Shown here: positions 32,358 to 39,613 of the stretch, piece by piece | Layout: every line of letters begins with the position of its first letter | How positions within the stretch are numbered: position 1 is the stretch's first letter | Assembly (NCBI GenBank): GCA_947570505.1 | Contig: CANOTH010000007.1 | Span: 1-40,036 of the forward strand | DNA length: 40,036 nucleotides | Reading direction: 5' to 3' | From: an uncultured Candidatus Saccharibacteria bacterium | GTDB lineage: Bacteria; Patescibacteriota; Saccharimonadia; Saccharimonadales; Saccharimonadaceae | Program-made: the position numbers and the translations under genes | The notes under the pieces: model-generated | What the model saw: only the letters and a program-made list of their open reading frames with translations | What the model was told of the DNA's origin: nothing | Database searches by the model: none

Positions 32358-32747
32358 ATGAAGAAATCAGAAAAAGTACAAATTAATTATGCTGCGTCCA
32401 GAAAGTTGCTAGCGGATTATGCCGAGTATTTGCTCGAAAAATTTCAGCATTTTTATCGTTACTGTCAATTCCTTAATATACTGATGGTAATTGTATTTCT
32501 CATGTCGTTCGCGCTACTGGTATTAACGGATTGGTCGCCACAAGAAATCAGGATTCAGGGCGGAATATGTGCATTCTTAGGCATGCTTAATGTCGTCGGG
32601 GGTCTATTTCAAGGATATTTAGGCCGATGTAAAGCTGAAGCAGCGGCTTTGCTAGAAATAGCGCAGAAGGATGATTATGCTGAGCGTTGCCTGGCATTTG
32701 AGGAGTTTATGCTGAAGCATCCCAGAAGCCGCTTTTGCAGACAATAG
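32358..32747 (+). CDS. small two-helix membrane protein
   Basis: A 129-residue protein. A charged N-terminal helix (YAASRKLLADYAEYLLEKFQHF) leads into two membrane helices at about 38-60 (FLNILMVIVFLMSFALLVL) and 71-91 (IQGGICAFLGMLNVVGGLFQGYL), then a helical acidic segment and a Cys/His-containing end. The helix-TM-TM-helix plan is like small 2TM effector proteins (SLATT type), but I see no diagnostic motif, so this is only one option. Strong promoter, GGGGG before ATG 32358, and a terminator. Confidence 0.65.
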   Translation: MKKSEKVQINYAASRKLLADYAEYLLEKFQHFYRYCQFLNILMVIVFLMSFALLVLTDWSPQEIRIQGGICAFLGMLNVVGGLFQGYLGRCKAEAAALLEIAQKDDYAERCLAFEEFMLKHPRSRFCRQ

Positions 32748-32779
32748 AGTTTAATCCACAGCCACGAATTTTCTAGACT

Positions 32780-32803
32780 AACGGTCCTACGGGGCCGTTT
32801 TTT
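32780..32803 (+). terminator. Rho-independent terminator
   Basis: AACGGTCC (32780-32787) pairs with GGGCCGTT (32792-32799, one G-U pair), followed by TTTTT. Confidence 0.85.
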
Positions 32804-32825
32804 CAGGGTTAAAACAGAATCATCC

Positions 32826-32854
32826 TTTACTAATCGAGCCAAATAGAGTATAAT
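32826..32854 (+). promoter_or_regulatory. promoter of rpsP
   Basis: TTTACT (32826-32831), 17-base spacer, TATAAT (32849-32854); short leader with TAGGAG. Confidence 0.75.
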
Positions 32855-32884
32855 GATAGAGATATTAATTTTAGGAGAAATCTC

Positions 32885-33265
32885 ATGCTAGCGATTCGCA
32901 TGCAACGTAATGGCCGTGTGCACGCACCTGTGTACCGGATAGTCGTCCAAGAAGCGCAGCGCCACCCACTTTCGGGTCGTGTTGTGGCCGAGGTCGGCAA
33001 CTACAACCCCGAGACTAAACAAACAGTTTTGGACAAAGAAAAAGTCGAGTTTTACCTGGGTCATGGTGCTCAGCCATCTAGCCGGGTTGCCCGGATTTTA
33101 GAAAAAGAAGGCATTAAGCTACCTAGCTGGTACAAGGCTCCAGCCGAGAAACATGCTCAAGCTAAGCATGCGGATAAATTGCGCAAGAACCAGCCCAAAG
33201 AAGAGCCAGTTGCTGAAGCCGCCGAAGATGTGGCGGAGACTCCAGCTGAGGGTGGTGAAGCTTAG
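32885..33265 (+). CDS. rpsP: ribosomal protein bS16 with acidic tail
   Basis: Small-subunit protein bS16. The first 80 residues match the family: MLAIRMQRNGRVHAPVYRIVV, VVAEVGNYNPETKQ and VEFYLGHGAQPSSRVARIL. The family usually ends near residue 85-90; here 40 more residues run from a Lys/His-rich patch into an acidic Glu/Ala end. In many bacteria rpsP is followed directly by the KH gene khpA, which here lies 4 kb downstream. Confidence 0.96.
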   Translation: MLAIRMQRNGRVHAPVYRIVVQEAQRHPLSGRVVAEVGNYNPETKQTVLDKEKVEFYLGHGAQPSSRVARILEKEGIKLPSWYKAPAEKHAQAKHADKLRKNQPKEEPVAEAAEDVAETPAEGGEA

Positions 33266-33284
33266 GCTTCAGTAATGTAGATGA

Positions 33285-33311
33285 AAAAACTCCCCTTACT
33301 GGGGAGTTTTT
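33285..33311. terminator. bidirectional terminator between rpsP and a minus-strand gene
   Basis: AAAAACTCCCC (33285-33295) pairs with GGGGAGTTTTT (33301-33311), giving an A/T-flanked hairpin that works on both strands. Confidence 0.92.
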
Positions 33312-33317
33312 ATAGCA

Positions 33318-33965
33318 TTAATGTTTGGTTTTGCGCGGCATGCGCCGTACTAGCATTATCGATACGATAATCATTGCTACCGTGCCAACAAGATTAGCCG
33401 CAATGGTCGTAATAGCAATGATCGGGCTCAAGGTGCTCGAGCTTTGGCTGTTCGACTCCCCGCCAGAATGGTTTTCTACTGAGCTTACTGCCTGTGGGTC
33501 CTCTAACACCGTATCAACCACGGTTTCTGGTATGGTTTGGCCATATTCTGATACCGTGCTAGATTCCGCCGTGGTTTCACTAGTAGTCTTAGGCTCGACA
33601 TGCTCAGTCGTTTGGACAGAGTTTGGCCCGACTGGGGCTCCAACCTGTTCCTCAAACCCTTGCCAAAACTCAGCTTCCTGATTCTCGCGAAACTCTTGCA
33701 CATTTTGCTGTGCCTCGCCTAGTTTCTCGGTGGCTTTGTCTTTAAGCTCCGGGGCTTTCTCCTTAGCCTTATCATAAAGCTCACCACCTTTTTCCTTCAG
33801 GTCGTCATAGACCTCTGGGGCCTTGTCTTTGGCATCTTCGTACCACTTTGTACCCTGATCCTTGACTTTGTCCCAAAGGGAATCATCCTCGGCGGCCTGC
33901 ACCGGTATTACTGGTGTTAAGGCCAATAACAAAATCGCCAATCTTTTACCTCCTAAAGTGCGCAT
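33318..33965 (-). CDS. exported helical-repeat protein with membrane anchor
   Basis: A 215-residue surface protein. A signal peptide (1-24, ending VQA), then residues 28-95 with amphipathic charged repeats (DKAKEKAPELKDKATEKLGE, with similar units before it) as in YtxH/LEA or apolipoprotein-like helices. A Ser/Thr/Glu-rich stalk follows, then one membrane helix (about 180-205, IAITTIAANLVGTVAMIIVSIML) and a basic stop RRMPRKTKH. Stress-related envelope spacer or lipid binder are both possible. Binding site AAGGGGG precedes ATG 33965. Confidence 0.78.
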   Translation of the reverse strand: MRTLGGKRLAILLLALTPVIPVQAAEDDSLWDKVKDQGTKWYEDAKDKAPEVYDDLKEKGGELYDKAKEKAPELKDKATEKLGEAQQNVQEFRENQEAEFWQGFEEQVGAPVGPNSVQTTEHVEPKTTSETTAESSTVSEYGQTIPETVVDTVLEDPQAVSSVENHSGGESNSQSSSTLSPIIAITTIAANLVGTVAMIIVSIMLVRRMPRKTKH

Positions 33966-34012
33966 CTTCGCACCCCCTTTCAGATTTGGGGATAAAACAC
34001 CCCTGTACTGCC

Positions 34013-34041
34013 ATTATATCATATATAACTTAAAATGTCAA
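34013..34041 (-). promoter_or_regulatory. strong promoter, accessory-gene style
   Basis: Minus strand: TTGACA (34036-34041), 17-base spacer ending TATGA, TATAAT (34013-34018). Confidence 0.8.
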
Positions 34042-34063
34042 TAGTAAAACTCGCCTCGGCCTG

Positions 34064-34088
34064 AAAAAGGGGCTGCCTAGGCAGCCCC
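34064..34088 (-). terminator. terminator of the three-gene module
   Basis: A perfect 20-base palindrome GGGGCTGCCTAGGCAGCCCC (34069-34088) followed on the minus strand by TTTTT (34064-34068). Confidence 0.9.
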
Positions 34089-34110
34089 TCCCATCGCTAT
34101 AGTGATAAAA

Positions 34111-35364
34111 TCAATTTTCCGCTATTACCTGACCGTCCATCTGGATCAACTTCGGGCTGTCCAAACTAGCAATCGCCGGGGTAGGTGCTACCGGAGCCAG
34201 ATTTGGGATTATCGGAGTTGTCATACCGTGAAATATAGTTGGCATCACACTAAAACGGTCGCTATCGGCCGGATTATCAGTCAGAGCTGACCAGTCGATC
34301 TGCCGCATCAGATTATACAGTTCACGGAAGAAAATCATCTCGTTTTTGGCGGCCAGTTTCTCGACATCAATCATGCTCATGACGTATTTCAGAATGTATT
34401 TTTCCGAACGTACTGCCGCTGCATTCGGGTTAAAGCCCAGCGCAGTGAGCACTGCGTCACGATCAACCGCTCCGACGGATTCAGCCAGATTTTCGTTATT
34501 CAGAACATCCACGAAACACTTGTATTCATTATGAATCGCCAAAGCTTTCTGAATGCCGTTGCCGGCAAAAGTCTGATTAATGCTAATGCGCAAGTTCTTG
34601 CCCGCATCATACAGGGCTGCCGTACTGGGGTAGGAATTCTGCGGAATCTCCATCCCGAGAGTAGCATTCATAAAAAAGTCTGACTGTGACATGGAGTTGA
34701 GCTTGCCGAACCAATCCGACAAAGTTTGAGCTGTGTCTAGGACCGCAGGCACCAAAAACGTATCGATCCGCCCCATTAGCTGATCAACATCTTCACTAGT
34801 AGCATAGATCGGCACACCCTTGTAGCGGTCGCTCTGCTGATTCGACACCGCAAAGATCAACCCATACTTTCTCCGGGTCAAGATTGCCTGTAAATCATAA
34901 TAGAAGAGCGGCGCAGGGCGGGCATTTTTGATGGCATACTCATACACCATCCGCTCCAGTCTCTCCACGGACTTAAATACCCCCATGTTCTTAGCTAAAA
35001 TCGCCTTGAAACCAGCCAGATAGGTCTGATTCCCAAAGTTCAAGAAGCCGTCCTGCTCCAAAGCCTGCATCCAGTCTTCTTCACCAATATCACTGGCCAG
35101 CAAGGACATATCCGGCTCTCTCGCCGGCTGCGTCTGAGCTTTGGCTTCTGCTTCCCGTGCAGCCTTAGTATCCCTCATATTCTGAGCATATTCCAGCAAT
35201 TTCTCTTGTGCAAGTACGGTTTTAACCCCGACTTTCTCTAACTGTTCGGCTTTTTTGATATAAATCATATCAGTAATGCTCTGAAAACCTAACTGTTCCA
35301 AGACATCGTCAACAATATCTTCTTTCACGCCATTTTCTAAAAATAATTTTTTCAATTCATCCAT
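34111..35364 (-). CDS. unknown protein with SAM-like N-terminal helices (module gene C)
   Basis: An unrecognised 417-residue protein with no signal peptide. Residues 1-65 (MDELKKLFLENGVKEDIVDD, then VLEQLGFQSITDMIYIKKAE and LEKVGVKTVLAQEKLL) look like a five-helix SAM-type adaptor. A short Ala/Glu/Gln linker leads into a mixed domain of about 300 residues and a Pro-rich end. I chose ATG 35364 because AGGAGGG lies upstream and the previous gene ends two bases before; the longer frame to 35511 only shadows that gene. It appears co-transcribed with it and ended by a strong terminator. Confidence 0.75.
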   Translation of the reverse strand: MDELKKLFLENGVKEDIVDDVLEQLGFQSITDMIYIKKAEQLEKVGVKTVLAQEKLLEYAQNMRDTKAAREAEAKAQTQPAREPDMSLLASDIGEEDWMQALEQDGFLNFGNQTYLAGFKAILAKNMGVFKSVERLERMVYEYAIKNARPAPLFYYDLQAILTRRKYGLIFAVSNQQSDRYKGVPIYATSEDVDQLMGRIDTFLVPAVLDTAQTLSDWFGKLNSMSQSDFFMNATLGMEIPQNSYPSTAALYDAGKNLRISINQTFAGNGIQKALAIHNEYKCFVDVLNNENLAESVGAVDRDAVLTALGFNPNAAAVRSEKYILKYVMSMIDVEKLAAKNEMIFFRELYNLMRQIDWSALTDNPADSDRFSVMPTIFHGMTTPIIPNLAPVAPTPAIASLDSPKLIQMDGQVIAEN

Positions 35365-35366
35365 AA

Positions 35367-36254
35367 CTATCCCTCCTTTTGTTTTCTGGATGCAAGTTGA
35401 TAGGGCGGCTGACCCGGCTCCAAATCGGCATCGATCAGGAAATTCATGACCCGCGGTATGAGATAATCTCTTTGTTCCTGCAAACTGATAATGCAGTCCA
35501 TTACCGTACAAGTATCGTCGGGCAAGCTCAAATCAAAATCAATAATCTTCTGCAATAAGTCAAACAGTCTGAGCAAGACTCGATCCTCGGCCGGTATAGG
35601 TGTCCGCCAGTTAAAGCCATCCAGCTGAGCGCCAGCTAACTGTTTCACAATCCTTGCCACATCCTGATAATAAGCTACAATAGCGTCCAGAGACAGATCT
35701 TGCTGAATTTTCACCTTACTCCAATCGAGCATGGTCACAAAAGCTGAGCTCAGATCGATAATTAGATTATCAGTCGAGAGTGGCACTACTAAGCGCAAAC
35801 GAATTAGCCAATCTACCAAAGTAATCAAGCTGACAAACACGCGATATGCCGTCGGAACGGCGATGTAGTAGTGCTTGGCTAGCTGATCCATCAAGACAGT
35901 TTGGCCAAAATCCACACATCGGTAGCGCAGTACCAGAGCATGAGACTTTTTAAAATCGTCGATGACCACTTGAGGCAAAAAGTTCACCCGAATACAGCCT
36001 CGGTGACCTTGGCAATCTTGATAACAACATTTGGCATCACATGGCAACTTCATTTCCGCCATAAATTCTCGACGTCGCTGCTCGATCTGCTCTAAAGCCA
36101 GACTAATATTGATCTTACGACTGAGCGCTATTACTACGCATTCCTGATCTGGTGAGCGACAGGCATAATAACCTAAATCACCCTGGCGCCGAATTGCATC
36201 ATCAAAAATGCTAGTATAATAGCCACCAGATGACAGAGAAACTCCTTTGAACAA
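35367..36254 (-). CDS. possible degenerate protein kinase (module gene B)
   Basis: An unrecognised 295-residue protein. Residues about 70-90 hold a Cys cluster (CDAKCCYQDCQGHRGC). Around residues 140-185 a long helix is followed by VVPLSTDNLIIDLSSAF and VTMLDWSKVKI, the layout of a kinase catalytic loop (N-x-L-I) and metal site (L-D-W/F), but the catalytic Asp of HRD is missing, so a pseudokinase is the better guess. The start is TTG 36254: AAGAAGGTGAT lies four bases before it, as in the neighbouring gene; ATG 36260 would be only two bases from that site. Confidence 0.7.
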   Translation of the reverse strand: MFKGVSLSSGGYYTSIFDDAIRRQGDLGYYACRSPDQECVVIALSRKINISLALEQIEQRRREFMAEMKLPCDAKCCYQDCQGHRGCIRVNFLPQVVIDDFKKSHALVLRYRCVDFGQTVLMDQLAKHYYIAVPTAYRVFVSLITLVDWLIRLRLVVPLSTDNLIIDLSSAFVTMLDWSKVKIQQDLSLDAIVAYYQDVARIVKQLAGAQLDGFNWRTPIPAEDRVLLRLFDLLQKIIDFDLSLPDDTCTVMDCIISLQEQRDYLIPRVMNFLIDADLEPGQPPYQLASRKQKEG

Positions 36255-36326
36255 TTTCATCACCTTCTTTTAATGTAGTAGGACTAAATTTGTTCACCAA
36301 GAACAAAAAACATCCCCCATTCTTTA

Positions 36327-36355
36327 ATTATAGCAAAAATTTCAACCAAAGTCAA
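36327..36355 (-). promoter_or_regulatory. promoter of module genes B and C
   Basis: Minus strand: TTGACT (36350-36355), 17-base spacer, TGC-TATAAT (36327-36332). It lies right after the terminator of module gene A. Confidence 0.75.
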
Positions 36356-36383
36356 ATAAATATCCCCTATTGCTAGGGGATAT
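36356..36383 (-). terminator. terminator of module gene A
   Basis: ATATCCCCTA (36360-36369) and TAGGGGATAT (36374-36383) form a perfect stem with loop TTGC, followed on the minus strand by TTTATTTG. Confidence 0.75.
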
Positions 36384-36385
36384 GG

Positions 36386-37135
36386 CTAAATCGCCAGGTA
36401 CTTTTGTTCCCACATGCGAAACCGTTCCCGCTGGTTACGGAATTGCACGAAATTGTAGCGGTCCTGGTGCTGCTTACGGTATTCTTCAATCTTCCAAGAC
36501 AGCAGATAAGCCAAGTTATCCAGAGCTTGTAGATAAGTCTCCGACCAAGGGATTTTGAAACAAATGCCATCATAGTTATGGAAGTGTACAATACTAATGT
36601 CTATAAATCTAAAAACGTTATCAGCATAAACTATGTGGTATTTGGCCAGAGTCAAAAGCGGTATTGCAACTATAACGTAATGCAGCCCGAAATGAACATA
36701 AATCGTCGGATCCAGCTGGTCAGTATGATTCCAAACCCGCTCATAATCCCCTAAAAGGTTGTGTCGCGCAATATAGAACTGCTCTAGACGGCGCATAACG
36801 GACCACACTTGATTGCATTGCATTTCAGCTTCCGAGGCATTGTACTCAAAATGCTTGTACCGCGGCCCAATCCATGGAGCATCTTCAAACAGCTCAATCG
36901 GGTTTTCGTAGATGTCATCCATACAGCGAAAACCGTCCGACTCGATTTGGAAGTGCGCTAAGGTTAAGCCTGTATCCTCTTCAACCTGATGGAGGAGGTA
37001 ATTAACTTCCTCCAAGGCACTGCGCAAAACTTGTACTTTACGATCGTATGGTTGGCTGCGAAATTCCGGAATTGGCGCTTTCTTGGTCAAATCTTCATCT
37101 GACTCCTGAAGCTTTTGTAGGTCGATGTTAAACAA
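36386..37135 (-). CDS. unknown soluble protein (module gene A)
   Basis: An unrecognised 249-residue protein without signal peptide or clear membrane helix. It has Glu/Gln-rich helices (KVQVLRSALEEVNYLLHQVE), an aromatic middle (YVHFGLHYVIVAIPLLTLAKYHIVYADNVFRFIDIS split by polar residues) and a helical end (YLSWKIEEYRKQHQDRYNFV-like). TTG 37135 is chosen: AAGAAGGTGAT ends four bases before it; the GTG at 37144 is part of that site. The leader shares a 20-base match with the next gene of the module. Confidence 0.68.
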   Translation of the reverse strand: MFNIDLQKLQESDEDLTKKAPIPEFRSQPYDRKVQVLRSALEEVNYLLHQVEEDTGLTLAHFQIESDGFRCMDDIYENPIELFEDAPWIGPRYKHFEYNASEAEMQCNQVWSVMRRLEQFYIARHNLLGDYERVWNHTDQLDPTIYVHFGLHYVIVAIPLLTLAKYHIVYADNVFRFIDISIVHFHNYDGICFKIPWSETYLQALDNLAYLLSWKIEEYRKQHQDRYNFVQFRNQRERFRMWEQKYLAI

Positions 37136-37167
37136 AAAAATCACCTTCTTTCTAATGTACTCGTTCT

Positions 37168-37195
37168 ATCATAGCATAAAACTCGTCAAAGTAAA
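37168..37195 (-). promoter_or_regulatory. promoter of module gene A
   Basis: Minus strand: TTTACT (37190-37195), 16-base spacer, TGC-TATGAT (37168-37173). Confidence 0.5.
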
Positions 37196-37264
37196 CCACC
37201 ACCTGTAGCCTGCGCGATTAATAAGAATAATCGATTTCACTATGTATATTTTTTGTGCTTGTGA

Positions 37265-37270
37265 TATAAT
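37265..37270 (+). promoter_or_regulatory. extended -10 promoter of khpA
   Basis: TGTGA-TATAAT, -10 at 37265-37270, about 32 bases before the ATG; no clear -35. Confidence 0.5.
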
Positions 37271-37301
37271 CAATAATATAGTATTAATAACTGGAGACCT
37301 T

Positions 37302-37739
37302 ATGGCAACCATTGACCAACAATTTGTAGAATATATCGTAAAAACTCTCGTCAACAACCCAGACAAAGTCGTTGTCGAACGCGAAATTGACGAACGCGGA
37401 GTGTTGCTATCTCTGAGTGTCGACCCCGAAGACGTCGGTCGCGTAATCGGTAAACGTGGCGCAACTGCTCAAAGCATCCGGACTTTGCTACGGGTACTGG
37501 GTACCAAGAATGGAGCAAGATACAACCTCAAGGTAGTAAATACTGATGAAGATGAGGGCGGATATCGGGCTGAGCGCGGTAACGGTACAGCTGAGACCAG
37601 AGCTGATGCCGAGGCAGTAGGTGAGCTGAGGGCCGACGAAGAGGACGGTGCTGCTCCAATGGACGGTGGCGAGAGCGAAAACGAGCTAGCCGAGAAGACT
37701 CGGGCTGAACTAGCCGATTTGGATGATTTAGATATCTAA
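37302..37739 (+). CDS. khpA: KH-domain RNA-binding protein KhpA
   Basis: A small RNA-binding protein usually encoded directly after rpsP. In 145 residues, residues 1-77 are the single KH domain (FVEYIVKTLVNNPDKVVVE, then VGRVIGKRGATAQSIRTLL with the GxxG loop GKRG at 50-53). Residues 78-145 are an added acidic, disordered tail (DEDEGGYRAERGNG ... ELADLDDLDI). Such proteins act in mRNA control and cell division in Gram-positives. GGAG before ATG 37302. Confidence 0.93.
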   Translation: MATIDQQFVEYIVKTLVNNPDKVVVEREIDERGVLLSLSVDPEDVGRVIGKRGATAQSIRTLLRVLGTKNGARYNLKVVNTDEDEGGYRAERGNGTAETRADAEAVGELRADEEDGAAPMDGGESENELAEKTRAELADLDDLDI

Positions 37740-37759
37740 TTTAGCTAGGTAGATGGGTG

Positions 37760-37787
37760 AAAACTCCTGGGAAACCGGGAGTTTTTG
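37760..37787 (+). terminator. terminator of khpA
   Basis: AAAACTCCTGG (37760-37770), loop GAAA, CCGGGAGTTTT (37775-37785, one G-U pair), then TT. Confidence 0.9.
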
Positions 37788-37840
37788 TAGTTGATATAGC
37801 GGATATTATTGGCTCGCATGTCAAGTTAGCATTAAAAGTA

Positions 37841-37869
37841 TTGACAAAATTAACAATCTGTGATACAAT
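37841..37869 (+). promoter_or_regulatory. strong promoter, accessory-gene style
   Basis: TTGACA (37841-37846), 17-base spacer ending TGTGA, TACAAT (37864-37869). It is near-identical to 27627-27655; the leader is about 85 bases with a small TTTAC/GTAAA hairpin. Confidence 0.85.
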
Positions 37870-37961
37870 AGAAAGGTAGGTAAGGGCGGGGTACTAGTAT
37901 TTTACAATCTGTAAAGAACTATTTCGCTCAATTTTTTTTATTTCTTTAGGAGGGAAAGAAT

Positions 37962-38552
37962 ATGAAAATGACAAAGAAAATGGTAGCTGTTGTAGTGTGC
38001 GTGATTGCAATGATAGGTGTAATGGCATTACATCTTAAGCTGGCCGCGCAGTCGGCTGCGAAAGCTGAAATGAACGAGCACTATTATGACCTGACTTACA
38101 AAGAACAGGAAACGAGTGAGGATCCGGAGCCACTGTGTGTCGAACTGGCTGTAGAAGGACAGTGTGACTTCAAGGCTGATACGGCCTATGAAATCAGCTT
38201 CGATCTGCCGGATATTCTACTGGAGGAAATGCAGGAGGCGCACAGGGGTGAATACGACATTAAGCTGGCTTACATCGATCGGGTGGAGGCAGACGGGTAC
38301 GGCTATATTCGCTTTACCATCACCAACCCCCGGACGAGGCAGGTCTACCTTGCACATAGTGGCTTTGGCACTGAAGAAGCGCTGTATTTGCAACATCAGA
38401 TGCAAGGTACCGGGCTTTCGGAAGACGGAAAGTCGATTCAGTTGGTCTTAGAGACGAGCACGGCTCCCAGTAATGGGCCGCTCCAGACTACATTCCCAGA
38501 CGCAACCGGTGAGTGGCGCATTCTGCGCTGTGAAGAAATGGAACAGTTCTGA
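37962..38552 (+). CDS. N-terminally anchored or secreted unknown protein
   Basis: A 196-residue protein. Residues 6-26 form a hydrophobic helix (KMVAVVVCVIAMIGVMALHL) acting as signal or anchor; the rest is an acidic extracellular domain of beta type (PLCVELAVEGQCDFKADTAY, YDIKLAYIDRVEADGYGYIRF, IQLVLETSTAP), compatible with an immunoglobulin-like fold with one possible disulfide. No family recognised. AGGAGGG precedes ATG 37962. Confidence 0.7.
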   Translation: MKMTKKMVAVVVCVIAMIGVMALHLKLAAQSAAKAEMNEHYYDLTYKEQETSEDPEPLCVELAVEGQCDFKADTAYEISFDLPDILLEEMQEAHRGEYDIKLAYIDRVEADGYGYIRFTITNPRTRQVYLAHSGFGTEEALYLQHQMQGTGLSEDGKSIQLVLETSTAPSNGPLQTTFPDATGEWRILRCEEMEQF

Positions 38553-38558
38553 TCAGAA

Positions 38559-38589
38559 TGGCATACCTATTAACGGGTGTGCCAGTTTT
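38559..38589 (+). terminator. weak hairpin terminator or coupling hairpin
   Basis: TGGCATACC (38559-38567) pairs with GGTGTGCCA (38576-38584, one G-U pair), then GTTTTC. It lies between two genes on the same strand. Confidence 0.5.
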
Positions 38590-38609
38590 CGTTATTGAGG
38601 GATATGCCC

Positions 38610-38981
38610 ATGGACGCATGTGTATTAGTGTGGTTTAATATAGAGAGTGCAAAAACTGTGAGCTATATTAATTTTAGACGCAAGAACACGCAGAGCGAGC
38701 TTAGTGCTGGCCAGATCGCTGCGGATTGCCCTACTCACACCAAGGAAGAGTGGCTCAAGATCCTGCAGGCTAAATCCCAGGCGCAAGGCGAACGGCTATC
38801 TTGGTGGCAGATCAATTTTCGCCTCCTACCTGGACAAAAGATAAAATTATTTATTGGATTGGTTTTGTTTGACGAGCAGTGCGAGCCTGAAAACCACGAT
38901 TACATAGTCTGTGAATGCGTAGGTCTGGAAACGAAGCGGCAAACCAGGATTATAGACTACGAATATTGCGAAATAAGGTAA
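38610..38981 (+). CDS. unknown small soluble protein
   Basis: A 123-residue protein with mixed alpha/beta character: CVLVWFNIESAKTVSYINF, a helix EEWLKILQAKSQAQGE, SWWQINFRLLPGQKIKLFIGLVLFDEQC and a final RIIDYEYCEI. No known family. ATG 38610 is chosen since GAGGG lies eight bases upstream; ATG 38604 is too close to it. It follows the previous gene after a hairpin and may be read through from it. The next 300 bases (38982-39286) hold only repeats. Confidence 0.6.
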   Translation: MDACVLVWFNIESAKTVSYINFRRKNTQSELSAGQIAADCPTHTKEEWLKILQAKSQAQGERLSWWQINFRLLPGQKIKLFIGLVLFDEQCEPENHDYIVCECVGLETKRQTRIIDYEYCEIR

Positions 38982-39086
38982 TTATCGCAACCACATAAAG
39001 GTTCCACTAGTGGTGTCTTTTAATTTTGTTCACTGCTTTCTGACAATTCATGCCACAAAATAGCAAAAGTTCTAGATTCCTGATGG

Positions 39087-39204
39087 GTTAATCTTTTGCA
39101 TACTACTTTTGAAGTCATGACGGCTCGAAGGGCTGGAGCTAAGGCGCATCTTTAGATAAGCCTTGCTCCACCCAGACTGAAAAAGTAGTATGCAAAAGAT
39201 TAAC
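39087..39204 (-). repeat. 118-bp imperfect palindrome beside a surface-domain cassette
   Basis: Arms 39087-39110 and 39181-39204 pair perfectly over 24 bases, then a two-base mismatch, then AGTC/GACT, so 28 of 30. The centre folds further (TGGAGC 39134-39139 with GCTCCA 39165-39170 and AAGGC with GCCTT). There is no T run on either side. It has the same length and plan as 16237-16353 with unrelated sequence, and likewise lies downstream of a cassette. Confidence 0.75.
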
Positions 39205-39211
39205 TAGCTAT

Positions 39212-39276
39212 ACTCTACTTCGTAGAGTTGTATACTTGCGTAGTCTCGGTAGAAGAAATGCTAGCATTTCTTCTAC
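39212..39276. repeat. two further palindromes before the cassette end
   Basis: ACTCTAC-TTC-GTAGAGT (39212-39228) and a perfect 28-base palindrome (39249-39276, centre GCTAGC) lie between the 118-bp palindrome and the cassette stop. There is no T run, so terminator use is doubtful. Confidence 0.65.
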
Positions 39277-39286
39277 ACTCGCCTAC

Positions 39287-39538
39287 TTAGTATACCAAAC
39301 AGCGGACGGGGAGACCGCGCCAACGGTCATCTGGGCCAAGTGAAGAGTTGACAGTATCAGGATAGAAACCAAAGTAGTAAACACGAGCTGAGGTGGATGA
39401 TGAGTAAGCTTTGGTACTACGTGGCCAATCGTAGCCATCTCTACCAAAGCGCCGCAAGGAGCCATTTGCTAAAAAGGAGATGGTCCCGCTACGGACGAAG
39501 TACTGGACGTCATGCCTCATATAGCTATCCTGAATATT
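39287..39538 (-). pseudogene. orphan C-terminal surface-domain cassette (FISUMP-like)
   Basis: 83 codons open between stops, without a binding site at the only ATG (39520): QDSYMRHDVQYFVRSGTISF, LRRFGRDGYDW, RVYYFGFYPD, then DDRWRGLPVRCLVY. The domain plan is the same as at 16355-16618 (VRSG...GR.G..W...YY.F...RW.G.PVRCL), and DNA matches are exact around VRSG (TCCCGCTACGGAC) and over most of the last 35 bases. The middle is quite different. Likely a silent cassette or remnant. Confidence 0.65.
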
Positions 39539-39551
39539 CTAAACAGTCCAT

Positions 39552-39598
39552 AAAAAAGAAGCTCTGCGGTAGGCACATACTGCGCCGTGCAGAACTTC
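39552..39598 (-). terminator. terminator of the toxin-like remnant
   Basis: Minus strand: GAAGTTCTGC (39589-39598) pairs with GCAGAGCTTC (39558-39567, one G-U pair), followed by TTTTTT. Confidence 0.75.
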
Positions 39599-39613
39599 AA
39601 TGCTTTCAGTATA

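Noticed and set aside
35365-35511. N-terminal extension of module gene C to 35511
   Set aside because: The extension overlaps the end of module gene B in another frame; ATG 35364 has AGGAGGG and follows the stop of B by two bases.
39087-39204. Integron attC site
   Set aside because: The ends GTTAATC...GATTAAC look like attC core sites, but the order is reversed (attC starts RYYYAAC and ends GTTRRRY), and the 16237 element lacks them. Structural analogy kept as a finding only.
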